DNA from: Leishmania donovani
Taxonomy: Eukaryota > Euglenozoa > Kinetoplastea > Trypanosomatida > Trypanosomatidae
DNA: 64,000 nt
Direction: 5' to 3'
Assembly (NCBI RefSeq): GCF_000227135.1
Contig: NC_018253.1
Span: 158,313 to 222,312 of the forward strand
The notes beneath the pieces were generated by a model. That model searched no databases, was not told the origin of the DNA, and saw nothing but the letters and a program-made list of their open reading frames with translations. Positions 19,701 to 29,142 of the stretch are shown here, one piece after another (position 1 is the first letter of the stretch; every line of letters starts with the position of its first letter). The position numbers were made by a program, and so were the translations under genes.

Positions 19701-21088
19701 TTGCAAGGATCTGTCAGCAGCTCTACACGCGCCTGCACGCCGTGATCCATCGCCATGGACACGCGGGGGCACACCCATAGCGCATCGGGGGCCGGCACCA
19801 GCTCGCCACGGGCGTTGTGCGGTTGATAACGCCGCAGCGGAATGTACTGGAACCGCTCTAGTATCATCGGCTCCGGTAATGGTAACGTGTGCGACAGCTG
19901 CAGCGTGGCGTAGTCGCACGTGGGGAACTCGTGGAAGAAGTACGGCAGGAGCCGATACGCACTGTGGTCGAAATCGCGGTTGAAGTACAGAAAGAAGATG
20001 CTGAAGGTGCACGAGAGCCCGTTGTCGGGCTGGGCATCATTCCCTGATGCGTCCGCGCTCACACGCTTCAGCCGGTCGAGGGCATCCGTGTTGTACAGCC
20101 GGGCTGTGTGCTGCTGCTCCTCCATTGTCAACTGGCGCAGGCACGCGACACCGACAACCTCATGCGTTACACTGTTCTCGGCGACGACGACCTTATTGTG
20201 CGTGTCCTGATCCTGTAGAATCTCCTCCAGGAAGAAGTCCTGCGGCAGCTGCGTGATGACTCCTGGCCCATCAGCAATGAGCAACGTCACGACGTCGTCG
20301 TAGTCCTCCACTCTGCCTTGACGTATCGCAAGCGGGGGGAGCACCGTGGCGCGGGAGAGGTGCAGAAGCTTCCGCGTTGACGCATGATGGGCCGATGACG
20401 AAGCCACAGGAAGCACGCCAGCTACCTTGGCCGATAGCGGCGCTATGCCGGCTACCGACTCCAGGCTCGGAAAGTCAGAGCCGAGGGACATAAAGATATG
20501 CTCGATGCCGCTCAGCGTGCCCAAAGCGGCGCGCAGCAGGCTCATCGCCATCTCCTCCGACGTAAAGGACTTGTGTTGCGAGGCTGCCACAACAGATGTG
20601 TCGGTGGCCGAGATGGCAGTGGTCGCCGAACTCGCCTCGACAAGGGTGTCACTCGGCGGAGCAATAAGCATGCGCAGCCACAGGCTGTTCTCCAGCGTCG
20701 CCCCCTTTACGGCGCCATGCATGTTCTCGGCTAAAGCCATCAACTGCTCCATCTCGAGCATCTTCTCGTCTGCATCGCCGTTGCTCGCGGTGCCGTACCG
20801 GTGGCTCACGCCCTGTACCTCGTCGCTGAGCGCAATGAATCCGACGACAGCCTCCTCGGCCTGAGCACCATTTGCCGTCGCGGCAGTGTCACGCACCGCC
20901 GTCACACAGAGGTACGCAGTTTGAATGAGGGTGGCAAAGTCGCTTGTGCTGTGGATGCGAAACACAGCCGGTGTGGGGATGCCGTCTTGCACGGCGTCGC
21001 CTAGCTGTAGGAGCCCCGCCAACTGCACCGCATCCTTAGACTGGCTGCGGCGGAACTGCACCCCCGGCAGAGACCCTTTCAGCGCCAT
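16715..21088 (-). CDS. CFAP61: CFAP61-like flagellar protein (calmodulin-and-spoke-associated complex)
   Basis: This encodes 1457 residues from the ATG at 21088 (MALKGSLPGVQFRRS), which aligns with the family's short conserved N-terminus; the longer open frame upstream is low-complexity. CFAP61 is an axonemal subunit of the calmodulin-and-spoke-associated complex at the base of radial spokes 2 and 3 and is needed for beating. The N-terminal half (residues about 5-430) has acetyltransferase-like segments such as AIRQGRVEDYDDVVTLLIAD. The second half is a Rossmann-type oxidoreductase-like region: VVIVGASATA at about 773-782 in place of GxGxxG, LLLATGR at about 884-890, and IVVYGSGLDA at about 943-952. 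These remnant nucleotide-binding signatures are usual for the family and are thought to be structural. The C-terminus (SIERQMAGKRVVV) is basic. No signal peptide or membrane segment is seen. Confidence 0.85.
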   Translation of the reverse strand: MALKGSLPGVQFRRSQSKDAVQLAGLLQLGDAVQDGIPTPAVFRIHSTSDFATLIQTAYLCVTAVRDTAATANGAQAEEAVVGFIALSDEVQGVSHRYGTASNGDADEKMLEMEQLMALAENMHGAVKGATLENSLWLRMLIAPPSDTLVEASSATTAISATDTSVVAASQHKSFTSEEMAMSLLRAALGTLSGIEHIFMSLGSDFPSLESVAGIAPLSAKVAGVLPVASSSAHHASTRKLLHLSRATVLPPLAIRQGRVEDYDDVVTLLIADGPGVITQLPQDFFLEEILQDQDTHNKVVVAENSVTHEVVGVACLRQLTMEEQQHTARLYNTDALDRLKRVSADASGNDAQPDNGLSCTFSIFFLYFNRDFDHSAYRLLPYFFHEFPTCDYATLQLSHTLPLPEPMILERFQYIPLRRYQPHNARGELVPAPDALWVCPRVSMAMDHGVQARVELLTDPCNAMLRKKVLSQFPAPNNTSASTFASRNGRPAGSGARAALHHQESRSGASGALPGFPGISVELLAALQDDLDASVPTASQGGDSESGVVTQNRSVFALTWGEHSAGGTAGVLSSAAVVGVISVQALSVAEMYALRANYDLDRFLAFNAAQGFNYAATDISLSAEEGPLRYRSLELPGIVVRFVYIRPVFRQHLKFFLREVLRQTQTEVMLLLTSTSAELYQTAVASFTFAPPRRVVEVAAERKRRDLNLFMSTAGNIAELPEVNDVTPTVTQNTAAAAGKEETTRTGLELSSLFFTTRRFLGDERVRVHPRVVIVGASATALCMLYELLSVPYLDYLSITVVSTDGMPLHPNQRPMRQWQVDGMELLEREYMRLHLGEGMKQASSLSFGANTIRVVQGTLIDIDTTMKFVQLENSVYEPYDQLLLATGRQYIVPPSIRALQQQEAHGARGGITALSNEVSEARLRQTLAELSQSVSGSIANIVVYGSGLDAIATLSTMVSMGFPAQRLVLCRPNTEQTPFTDATCGQATMALLRALGVTVLDGYGFSRLEFDEETLTSVLLASLSYERKAGDAVELPCALIVCLEEKEIDRSVLTALAKRSIVFDGRVIVGSAYETSRPDVLAAGPVAMFTRRYGATEAFEAFNPRDVGRDVARVLLARLGVKEFQVLPATANHPQKDPAGHTSADNSSLLSVMHNQMLDSSVVIGAPSSMLEGATQEHSKRVPILPSYTSPVSRRVRLPCGYQYVSTVRGSAAFEAKECIPLQFSSTDMLSVPLDDVQPLRGSSAGRVAAASSSREMMTLYVHARYRTIDGVVYFGNGTPEVHNYRSLIGMPESLFHLQYRYSEAISKRDSTGSGSSPSIAALGGSGATTTPAGVLTVPLRNQQFDLISYLRLPTLKPLLTDRFARFFSQLQRDVQTAEEVVAVRERVLAAQQAAGTLTPDDAASRVAELTDAKAFRYKVQLALLKYMHESKDTRPQDMYLPSIERQMAGKRVVV

Positions 21089-22686
21089 GTTGGCCGAGGA
21101 CGGCGGAGAGAAGGGACGGAGGCGTTGTGCCCTTGAGCAGCAAGGCGGCACAAAACGGGGCCAAGGGAGATACGAGGAATGGGACGCAAAGACGTGTAGA
21201 ACGACGGCGGGACTGTCGCGCCACCCTGTCTCCGCCAACGTCTCCCGATAGAGAAGTGTGTTTGCGTGTGTGTGCACAGGTGCGGTATGTGGTGGCGGGC
21301 CGCCCTATGACTGTCTGTCGCCAGCGCGCATGCAGGCACGCACACAACTTCATGCACGGACGGCTTCGGAGTCAAAACACACCGCGACGCACGTTTGCGG
21401 CAGAGGAAGGGATAGAAGCAAGGGCAGGGCAGCGACGAACGGGATGGAGACACACAGAGAGCGATGGGAGGGCGGGCAACGTCGTCACTCTAACAGTGGG
21501 GATGATGGTGGTCGCGAAAAACTCAAGCAAGAAAAAGTTGGAGGCGGAGAGCGGATATGCGGAAGGTGGAAGAAGGCGGGGGAGATCAGATGCACAAACC
21601 TTAGACACGAACGAGAGACCTTTCTCGACACCTGGAGTTCAAAGGAGGTCTGCTGCCCATACGCTTCCATACACGCATGCGAACGCGTGTGCCGCCCGTC
21701 TTGTGAGCGAGGGAACGGAGCGGAAGAGAAAGCATGTGCGCATGCGCATGCTCGTCTGGCACTGCAGCCGCGCCAGGGGAAGGAGCAAGGAGGTCCCGAG
21801 AGGACGGCCCACACTCAATAACAGACACCAGTGCAAGAGAAAAAGAGCTTCACTTGGGCACAGAGCCTACGAGAGACACGCCGGGGACTCTCCCCTCCCC
21901 CATCGTTCAACACTGGCGCTGCGGTTTTCGTATGTGTGCTGTCTGGTGTGTGTGTCTGTGTGTAGATCTCGATGTGGGGCTCATGTGTGCTTTCCCTGGG
22001 CTTTGCATGTACTTCGTTTTTTTTTTTTGCGATCTCTTTGCCGGTTCGCTGCTCTACCATCGTTTGGCTCGTCCTCCGGGCACGGCGCTGTGACTCAGTC
22101 CGGTGATCCCTCCTCCCCCGCACCCGCCTACCGTCACTGCTACCCCACCCCCACCCCCGCGACACACACACACACACACACACGCGCACAGCACATAAGT
22201 GCAAATAGAGGGAAAATGAGAATGGCGAAAGAGTGTCACGTATTCGGCCCCGCTAACTCCGTCCTCATCATCCGTCAGCATCACTGCGTCTGTTATTCCT
22301 CCTAGCACACGCAAACACGCGTGGAAGAGAGTCTGAACCGATGATGCAAGCCCATATGATGAAGAGAGGCGAATAAAGAGAAGAGCGAGAATGCAGCACC
22401 GCTAGAAGTGGGAAGGCGGGGCAGCGGTGAACCGAGAAACGGCGACGGTGGTGTTTTGGTTGTGGCGTCGTACATGAGCGCCGACCCGCCCAGCGAGCTA
22501 GAGAGAGAGACAAGAGGAGGGCCAAAAAAGACAAAAGGAGGGAAAGGCACAGGCGCCTGTACGCACAGGTGAACACAAACACGCTCACACACACACACAA
22601 ATTTTTCAGGTCTAGCGGGGCCCACCCGCACTCTCACTCCCTCTCTCCCAGCCCACGTTGGCGGCCATTCACCACTCCTGCTTGGT
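21089..22686. other. Intergenic spacer between PDI and CFAP61
   Basis: It contains a T run at about 22016-22028 and a CA repeat near 22163-22183. A 392-codon + strand frame across it is His/Arg/Ser-biased and shows no domain, so I do not call it. Confidence 0.6.
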
Positions 22687-23820
22687 CTACTTCATGTGCT
22701 TCTGGATCGAGGTCAGAATATTCAGGCGCATCACCATGTTATCACGGCGATCGCCCGCCACAGGGCCTCCGAGGGTGCGCTTGAGGCGAGCCGATTCACT
22801 CTCCACGTACGCGGGGCCCTTCGCCGCAATGCGTTCCGCTGCCTTGATGTAGTACGCGGCGTCCTCGCTCTCAGTCAGCGTGGAAGCGACCGCCTTCACC
22901 GCCTCTACTGCTGCCTTGGAGCTCTCGCCGGAGCTCGTCGCCACACGCGCGACCGCCTCCGCGAGCTCTGCGATGACGCCGTACTCCCATGAGAGGTCTC
23001 CGTTAGCGAGGCGGTGCTTGCCGGCGTTCTCGTTCACGAAGGTGAGGAAGTCCTCCAGGTTGCGGCCATTCTTGTACTCGACCGGCTTCTCATCGGCGCC
23101 TTTGGGAAAGAAGTACAGCGTCGGAAAGCCGGAAACAGCGTACTCGGTTGCAATTTTCCGGTTGGCGGCATCGTCAGCGTTGATGCGGGCGATCACAACA
23201 TCCTTATCGTTTGAGAACACCTTGGCAAGCTTGTTGTAAATCGGCTTCAGCGCCTTGCAGTGGCCGCACCACGGGGCGTAGAACATAACGAGCACCGCCT
23301 TCGACGGGTCCTTGACGACTGCATCAAAATTCGTGTGCACCAGCTCCATCGCAAACTGTGGCTCATTCGGGATGGTCAGCCTCAGGCCCGCCACCGCACT
23401 CGAGAGGTACTTGGCAAAGTCCTCGGCCGTGCGGCCGCCCTTGTACTTCTCCGGCTCCAATGAGCCAGAAGCGAAGTACAGAATTGTCGGGAACCCCGTG
23501 ACGCCGAAGCGCTTGCCGAGGTCGCTGTCCTCTGTGGCGTCCACCTTGCCAATTAACAGCAGGTCCTTAGCGTTCGTGCTCGCTTCGTAGGCCGCGCCCA
23601 GAGCCGCGTACTCGGGGGCCATGCTCTTGCAGTGGCCACACCACGGCGCGTAAAACTCCACCAATGCCGCCTTGTCCTTGCCCACGAGCTGGTCGAAGTT
23701 GTCCTTACTCATCTGCACGATACCCGGCATCACAGCACCCGGGTCTTCGCTGCTGCACGACCCCGCGAGCACGAAGACCACGAGCGCGAGCGCCAGCACA
23801 ACACTAAGCCGGCGATTCAT
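22687..23820 (-). CDS. PDI: Protein disulfide isomerase with two CGHC thioredoxin domains
   Basis: This encodes 377 residues from the ATG at 23820. A hydrophobic signal peptide (residues about 5-22, ending near AGSCSS) directs it to the ER. Two catalytic thioredoxin domains follow, each with APWCGHCK: the active-site cysteines are at 61/64 and 185/188, each with the cis-Pro loop (GFPT) downstream. The C-terminal 100 residues are helical and resemble the ERp29 C-terminal domain of the PDI-D class. It would form and shuffle disulfides in secretory proteins. The C-terminus is QKHMK with no KDEL-type signal, so ER retention must work otherwise or be incomplete. A damaged thioredoxin-like gene lies just upstream. 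Leishmania PDI genes of this two-domain form are well known. Confidence 0.95.
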   Translation of the reverse strand: MNRRLSVVLALALVVFVLAGSCSSEDPGAVMPGIVQMSKDNFDQLVGKDKAALVEFYAPWCGHCKSMAPEYAALGAAYEASTNAKDLLLIGKVDATEDSDLGKRFGVTGFPTILYFASGSLEPEKYKGGRTAEDFAKYLSSAVAGLRLTIPNEPQFAMELVHTNFDAVVKDPSKAVLVMFYAPWCGHCKALKPIYNKLAKVFSNDKDVVIARINADDAANRKIATEYAVSGFPTLYFFPKGADEKPVEYKNGRNLEDFLTFVNENAGKHRLANGDLSWEYGVIAELAEAVARVATSSGESSKAAVEAVKAVASTLTESEDAAYYIKAAERIAAKGPAYVESESARLKRTLGGPVAGDRRDNMVMRLNILTSIQKHMK

Positions 23821-24759
23821 AGTGAGCGCGAGAGGTGGACGGAGAAGACGGAGAAGACGGAGAAAGGATAAGGCGCTTGCTTATTTTTCTTTTATCCTTT
23901 TCGACGTCTGCTCCGACGGCGGGCGAGAGAGGTCACCGAAGGGAGGAAGGAAGAAGTCGTGAGTGATACTAGCAAAAACGTGCAGCTTGTCGGAGCGGCG
24001 TGCCTACACGCGCACGTGTGAACGTGTTGACGTGCGTGTCTGTATAGGGAGATGGGGGCGAAAAGAGCGTTCGCGGCAGAAGAGGGTAGGGGACGGTATC
24101 TGGTGCGGTCGTCGGAGGCAAACATGTGCATGGGCGATGTATGCAAGAGGGCGAGGAGGAAAGGAGGGGCGAGAACACGCACACGTGAAGAGCGGAGAGA
24201 GAGAGAGTGGCACGTAAGAGATGAGCCCAACACGCGTCATCTCGTTTCTTGCGTGAATCACGAGGCCCCTTCACCGGGCCACCTGCGTGAAGGGCATGTG
24301 TGGGTTTCGTGCATGTTCGCGCATCTCACAGAAACCACTTGATGGTCTATGGCACATCGAGGAAAATGGAGCACGCAAGGAGCGGCACAGAAAAAGACGT
24401 GTGCGCTGGAAACACAGCCGGTGGTGTGGGGTGGTGACTCTTCACATTGTGTCTGGCACTTCAGCATAGCAGCGGTGGCGGCGAAAGTGGGGCAACGGCA
24501 GTGAGGGAGGGCGCGCACAGCGAGAAAGCGGGGAGAGGGAGGCGAACAGCACGGGAAACAGGCGGCAGAGCAACGCCGTCGAAAGCGAGGTGTAGAAGCT
24601 GTCATAGACACTTATGCACACACAACCTAGCCGTCCACTTTTACCCGCACTGCGCGCCATACACGCATGCCTCTGCCCCTCTCTGCCAGGTCCCCCTGTC
24701 CACGCAACCCACCCCTCGCGCGACCCCTCCAACCTTCTCTGTCGCCCCTTCCCCTCAGT
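23821..24759. other. Spacer between thioredoxin-like remnant and PDI
   Basis: Directly before the PDI ATG the sense strand has repeated CCGTCTTCT units (about 23840-23862), a probable splicing tract, although no AG follows it before the ATG. The rest is low-complexity, and no gene is supported. Confidence 0.55.
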
Positions 24760-25266
24760 CTATTCCGTAACAGCGTACTCCTTCTTCGCCATCTCTCACG
24801 CTCGACAAAGTCCAAGAGCTGATTGAAGTTCCGATTCCCAGTGAACTCGACGCCGGCGTGCTTGTTTGGTGGCACCATAATGACCGTCGGGTAGCCACTG
24901 ACTTTGTACCGTCGCTGTATGCGCGCCTCATTCGGCGCGTTCACCTTCCCCACCACAAGCCTCTGCTGCATCTCAGGGCGGATCCGAACGTACTTGCCCA
25001 ACTCATCGTACAGGGGGGGGGGGGGGGGCAAATTTGCGGCAGTACCCGCACCAGTCCGAGTAGAACTCGAGCAGCGCAAACCGATCGTGGCCTACAAGGT
25101 CGAAGTAGCTCTCTGGGTTCGCCTCCTCGACGCCCTCCATCTCGCGGGACGGGTTGTTGCCGTCAAAGCTGGCGTCTCGCCTCGAGCAGCGGCGTGGCGA
25201 TGAGAGCGGCACTGATGAGCGTGGCAGCGAAGATCAGCGCAAGACGCGCGCCTTTCGAGACGGCAT
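24760..25266 (-). pseudogene. Secreted thioredoxin-like (PDI family) gene, frameshifted
   Basis: Fragments of one thioredoxin-fold protein of about 165-170 residues are spread over several frames. From the ATG at 25266 only five codons fit before the frame fails. A signal-peptide-like stretch (ALIFAATLISAALIAT) is in another frame. The original frame returns at about 25195 with DASFDGNNPSREM and runs through the active site YSDWCGYCRKF. A run of 16 C on the sense strand (16 G at 25013-25028) then shifts the frame again, and the fold continues in a third frame with YDELGKYVRIRPEM, VSGYPTVIMVPP (cis-Pro loop) and FNQLLDFVE. A last shift would be needed to reach a short tail ending KKEYAVTE and the stop at 24760-24762. 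The protein pattern is clear. Whether the breaks are real decay or base-calling errors in poor sequence is not. Confidence 0.7.
25013..25028. repeat. Homopolymer run of 16 G inside the thioredoxin-like remnant
   Basis: The run lies where the thioredoxin fold needs two or three codons between RKFAP and YDEL, so its present length breaks the frame. It is the longest G run I noticed inside former coding sequence in the window. Confidence 0.9.
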
Positions 25267-26428
25267 GGAAAAGACCGCCGTGGTTGAGAGTCGAATTGGT
25301 TAGGAGGCGGAATGTGTGTGTGTGTGTGTGCTGGTGTGTAAGAGAGAAGAGCAACAATGAAGAGTCGCGCGGGAAGGTGGTGCGTGCTGCTGTACAAACG
25401 CGTCCCACTCCTCTCTGTGTGTAGGACAGGTTGTCAACGCACACGAAGAGGGGGTCGAGGTGCCGACCAGGCTGCTCTGTGATAGTTGTTTGATGATTGG
25501 GGGAGAAAAAGAGCGGAAAAGAAAAGCCGTTTTCCGTCCACGTCCTCTTGCGCAGGCGGTCCCTCGCTTCTCCTCGCCCACTTACGCGTGTGAGGGGGAG
25601 GAGGGGATATGCGATGAAGAGACGCAGCTACACACGCCGCGCTTTCTTTCCTCGTGTCAGGCCGTGCCCTGCGCACGCGCGCACGCACACTCATCGCTTC
25701 TTCCGGCTTTCACGAGAGTCGCGCCATGACACGGCGTGCGCATCCTGTGTGTGAGCCTCTTCCATCATGCTCCCCAGCTCCCACACCTCCGTCTTTCCCC
25801 TTCTACACACAGGGACAACGAAAGCTTGACCCCGGCCAGCAGAGAGCGATAAAGACGGGAAGGGGGTGGAGCAAAGGCGGGGGAGCTGTTCGCGTGTACC
25901 CTCATGCGATCCGATTCTGGAAGCATACCGATGCTCCCTCCCTCCCCCACCCGCCCTGCCGCATCCCCAAATTCGGTTTCCTGAGCGCTTTCACTTCTTG
26001 CTGAGGAATACGAGAGTTAATACAGACACGCTTGCGCAGCGACGGAGCGAAACAAGGGATGTGAGTGCGAGCGCGAGCGCGACAAGCATGCCGAGCTGCA
26101 GATATGCACACACACACACGCAGAGAGATGAAGGGGGCACAGAGGAGAGAGACAGAGCGCACAGGACAGAGCACCACTGCGACTCTCAGAGAGAAAGGAG
26201 GAGACGCCCCTGCAGCCAAGCACAAGCGCGCACGCACGCAGACTTATGCAGCACAGACGCACGCAGTGCATCCATCCAGCACGAGAAGTGGGGCGAAAGA
26301 TCAACACGGCCTCACGTCGACGAGCCGTCATACTGAGCACGCAACTCGCACCCCACTCACCTCACACGACGGCTAAACAACTAGAGAGCAGGCGGTAGGA
26401 TCTCTCTCGCGTATCCTTTCTAGTGCCT
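25267..26428. other. Spacer between EMC7 and the thioredoxin-like remnant
   Basis: It contains a GT run at 25314-25330 and scattered CA/GA-rich segments. No coding region, RNA gene or named repeat is seen. Confidence 0.6.
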
Positions 26429-27106
26429 CTACTTGGTGATGGTTGGTAGCTTGGCACCCGTCTTGTCAGTCGACACGCTTTTCACCAACTTCTTCTGCCA
26501 CTCGCGCGTCATCTTCTGCGACTCACGAATCTCCTCCTCAGGAAACAGCTTCATGAGACCCATCAGCGAGACCGAGACGAGCAACATAATCACCATGGGG
26601 CTTTTTAAAAGGCTCACGATATCCATCTGCTGGCGGGGAATGTAGTAGTTGTGGTACCCAGAGAAGGGGATCACCGCAGGGCTCTCCTCGTCGAGACCGC
26701 TGCCCTCGAGGTGGCGCACGGGGTAGTCATTCGCCGAGGTGCGGATGAAGGTCTCTTTCTGGTCGTCGCCGGTGTCGCGGTACATAACCTCGACGCGCAC
26801 GGTCGGGAACATGAAGTAGTGGTACTCCGCCTGCAAGATGTACGTGCCGTACGGCAGCTTGTACACGCTGAAGGAGCCGTCGCGGGCGGTGGGTACGACA
26901 AACCGGTGCTGACCATTGTACAGCAGCACGCTCCCCGGCTGGATGTCGTTGAGAGCCTCGAAGCAGTCGGGGTGACGCAGGTAGGTTGGCGGCAAACGCA
27001 GCTGGCCGTAGTAGGTGACGGTGCCCTCTTCAGCAGACACCGATAACACGACGAAGAGCACAAGCAGCAGCGCCGCCCCAAGTCCCAGACGCGTTAAACG
27101 GAGCAT
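26429..27106 (-). CDS. EMC7: ER membrane protein complex subunit 7 (EMC7)
   Basis: This encodes 225 residues from the ATG at 27106. A cleavable signal peptide (residues 1-25, hydrophobic core LGAALLLVLFVVLSV) is followed by a lumenal beta-sandwich of about 115 residues with the carbohydrate-binding-like pattern GSFSVYKLPYGTYIL and VRVEVMYR. A single membrane span lies at about residues 169-188 (SPMVIMLLVSVSLMGLMKLFP), and a short charged cytosolic tail ends it. This order and length match EMC7 (DUF2012) of the nine- or ten-subunit EMC insertase, which inserts tail-anchored and multi-span proteins into the ER membrane. The IPRQQMDIVSLLKSPMV stretch before the span is the most family-like part. 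Its neighbours PDI and a SNARE also act in the secretory route, though trypanosomatid gene order rarely reflects function. Confidence 0.87.
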   Translation of the reverse strand: MLRLTRLGLGAALLLVLFVVLSVSAEEGTVTYYGQLRLPPTYLRHPDCFEALNDIQPGSVLLYNGQHRFVVPTARDGSFSVYKLPYGTYILQAEYHYFMFPTVRVEVMYRDTGDDQKETFIRTSANDYPVRHLEGSGLDEESPAVIPFSGYHNYYIPRQQMDIVSLLKSPMVIMLLVSVSLMGLMKLFPEEEIRESQKMTREWQKKLVKSVSTDKTGAKLPTITK

Positions 27107-28389
27107 TGTGGGACGGTGAGAGGGGCAAGAAGACTGTCACGGTGAATCTCCCTCGGCACTCGAATCGGCAGCAGAGAAGAAGAGAAGGGGGAAGCAGGGC
27201 AGCTTCGTGTCAGGTGTGTGTATGTGTTCGTGCGTGCTCGTGCGACAAGGGAGAGAGCAGACGAAGAAGAGGAAATGTTCGTAGGAGAAGGGCGAGGGGT
27301 AACCAAAAAAGGGTGCACGTGCATGAGAGCAGCGGGCGAGACGCCCTCGATTAGAGATGCGACACAGCCGGGTGCGTCCATAAACCCAGAGGGGAAGAGA
27401 AACGTGCGGCCTGCATTTCGCAACTGCACTTAGCAAGGCGGCATGTCTGTGGGGCTCACCATTATTAGCTGTGCGTCCGTATGCCTTGTGGCTTGCCGCG
27501 TTAGGCTGGATGCGTTAGCCAACATGCGAAACAGCAACGCACTTCCATGGCCAGTGTCAGCAACGCTCCGCGCACACACATAGCGGCACGCAAACAGCCT
27601 TGCAGACGGTGGCGTTGCAACGCTCGGTTCCCCTTCGTTTTGTTCTCTGTTGGTGTTCGACGGGAAAGAAAGCAATGGACGCGAGCAGGGCCGTCAGACA
27701 CAAAACGAGAGGCGTGCATGTGCGCAGTCCGGTAGCAGAAGTGCACCTCCGCGCACACACACACCCCTCCGTCTCAGCACTTCGAAAGTGTCTTCCCCAA
27801 CTCCATTCCCTCTTCCTAGCCCCTTCGCGCTCGTTCCTTTCTTCTGTCTTTCGCCTCATGTGAAGAGAGACGCGCACATCAACACACACGCGCACAACAC
27901 ACTCTCTTTCTCCGACTGGCGCTGCGCCCAGAATATGCTCAATGAGCACATGCCGTGTGCGCGTTTCTTTTCCGTTCGGAAGCATTGGAGAGAGGATGCG
28001 GCAGCCCACGTGGCTAGCGGGAGGGAGAGGGAAAGGGAGACATGCGGCGTGCTTCAACGATAGAGGGCCAAGACACAAACGTGAGCACGCACACAGGCAC
28101 AAGCACAGAGCGGACAGCGCCAAAACTTCTGACAGAGGGAGAGAGAAAGATACGCGCACAGTGAGAGGAAACAAGAAAATGGCAAGAAGGGTCAGCAAAT
28201 GGGCATACAAGCACACACACACACCGCTGGTGACGCATTCATTCCCCCCTCTTCCTTTGAGGAAGGACAGAGGGGGGTTACTCCGACCAAAACTCGCCTC
28301 CGTCTCGTTGACAAGAGCCATGACAGAAGTAACTACTCTGCTGCGCCCTGGCTTCCTTTCTTCCTCTCTGAGACCCCCTCCTCTGTGCA
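27107..28389. other. Intergenic spacer between Qc-SNARE and EMC7
   Basis: It contains the EMC7 acceptor and otherwise low-complexity sequence. A 277-codon minus-strand frame here is Cys/Leu/Ser-biased, ends arbitrarily and shows no domain. Not called. Confidence 0.6.
27159..27195 (-). promoter_or_regulatory. Predicted trans-splice acceptor of EMC7
   Basis: On the sense strand a CCCCCTTCTCTTCTTCTCTG tract is followed by the first AG at 27159-27160, about 52 bases before the ATG at 27106. Confidence 0.45.
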
Positions 28390-29142
28390 CTACCGAAGGA
28401 CAAATAAAATCAAAATCACAAGGATGAGGAAGAGAACAGCAATGCAGATCATCTTGCCTCTATCACTCGTAGAGTCAATCAGCTTGCTGACCTTCCTCAT
28501 GGCCCCCTCCAGGCGCATCTGCACACGAGTCATACCGCGATCAATGTCGTCGAGGATGTGTTCTTGGGTGTTGAGCTCATCCTGAATGTTCACAGCGGTG
28601 TCCTTGACGCGATGGATGCCGCTCGACAGCCGATCCAGCGTCTGGTCGTCCTGCTGCATCATGCTTAGTTGAATATCATGCTCTTGACGAAGGAAGTCGC
28701 TGTTCTCGCGCACCCCGCCGTCACCGATGTCGCCGTCCTGAGCCATAATGCGCTTGCGCTGCGCCGCCTTGACCTTTTCTGCGACCTGCTGGGCCTTCAT
28801 CATGTCTCGCTCCCACCCGCGAATGCGCTCTGCGCGGCTCTGCAGCTCCTCTGCAGTGATCGCGAAGGACTCCGGGTGCTCCATGGCGGTGTCGAGGGCA
28901 AAGCGCATATCCTCCACGGCTTCGCTGCAGCCGCCCACAGCCTCCAGCAGTTCGTTTTCGGCGATCACGGTGGGCATAGCCGTGTCGCGGAAGCGCTGCA
29001 TCTGCGCGTTCAAGTCCGCCAGCATGCCGCCTACCTGCTTCTCCATCTGCGGCCACGGATCCTCGCGGGTGCTACCGGCCGCTGTCGCCGTCACCGTGGG
29101 GGGCACGGCGGCCCCACCCTGTGAGTGACTCGCGGGGTTCAT
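28390..29142 (-). CDS. Qc-SNARE of the syntaxin 6/8/10 type
   Basis: This encodes 250 residues from the ATG at 29142; the open frame extends nine codons to a GTG. Residues about 25-130 form an N-terminal helical region with MLADLNAQMQRFRDT. The SNARE motif spans about 163-222 in heptads, with the ionic-layer Gln at about 193 inside NTQEHILDDID, and the run GIHRVKDTAVNIQDEL before it is typical of Qc-SNAREs. A C-terminal anchor (about 231-249, IAVLFLILVILILFVL) ends one Arg before the stop. Qc-SNAREs of this group act in fusion at the trans-Golgi and endosomes, in complexes with Qa, Qb and R partners. The exact orthologue (syntaxin 6, 8 or 10) cannot be settled by eye. A good splice acceptor lies 109 bases upstream. 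Confidence 0.88.
   Translation of the reverse strand: MNPASHSQGGAAVPPTVTATAAGSTREDPWPQMEKQVGGMLADLNAQMQRFRDTAMPTVIAENELLEAVGGCSEAVEDMRFALDTAMEHPESFAITAEELQSRAERIRGWERDMMKAQQVAEKVKAAQRKRIMAQDGDIGDGGVRENSDFLRQEHDIQLSMMQQDDQTLDRLSSGIHRVKDTAVNIQDELNTQEHILDDIDRGMTRVQMRLEGAMRKVSKLIDSTSDRGKMICIAVLFLILVILILFVLR

Noticed and set aside
21127..22305. 392-codon + strand frame
   Set aside because: Composition is dominated by Arg, His, Ser and Thr from low-complexity spacer DNA. No domain or regular codon pattern is visible.
27557..28390. 277-codon minus-strand frame between EMC7 and the SNARE
   Set aside because: Its Cys/Leu/Arg-biased composition and lack of any recognisable fold suggest a chance frame.
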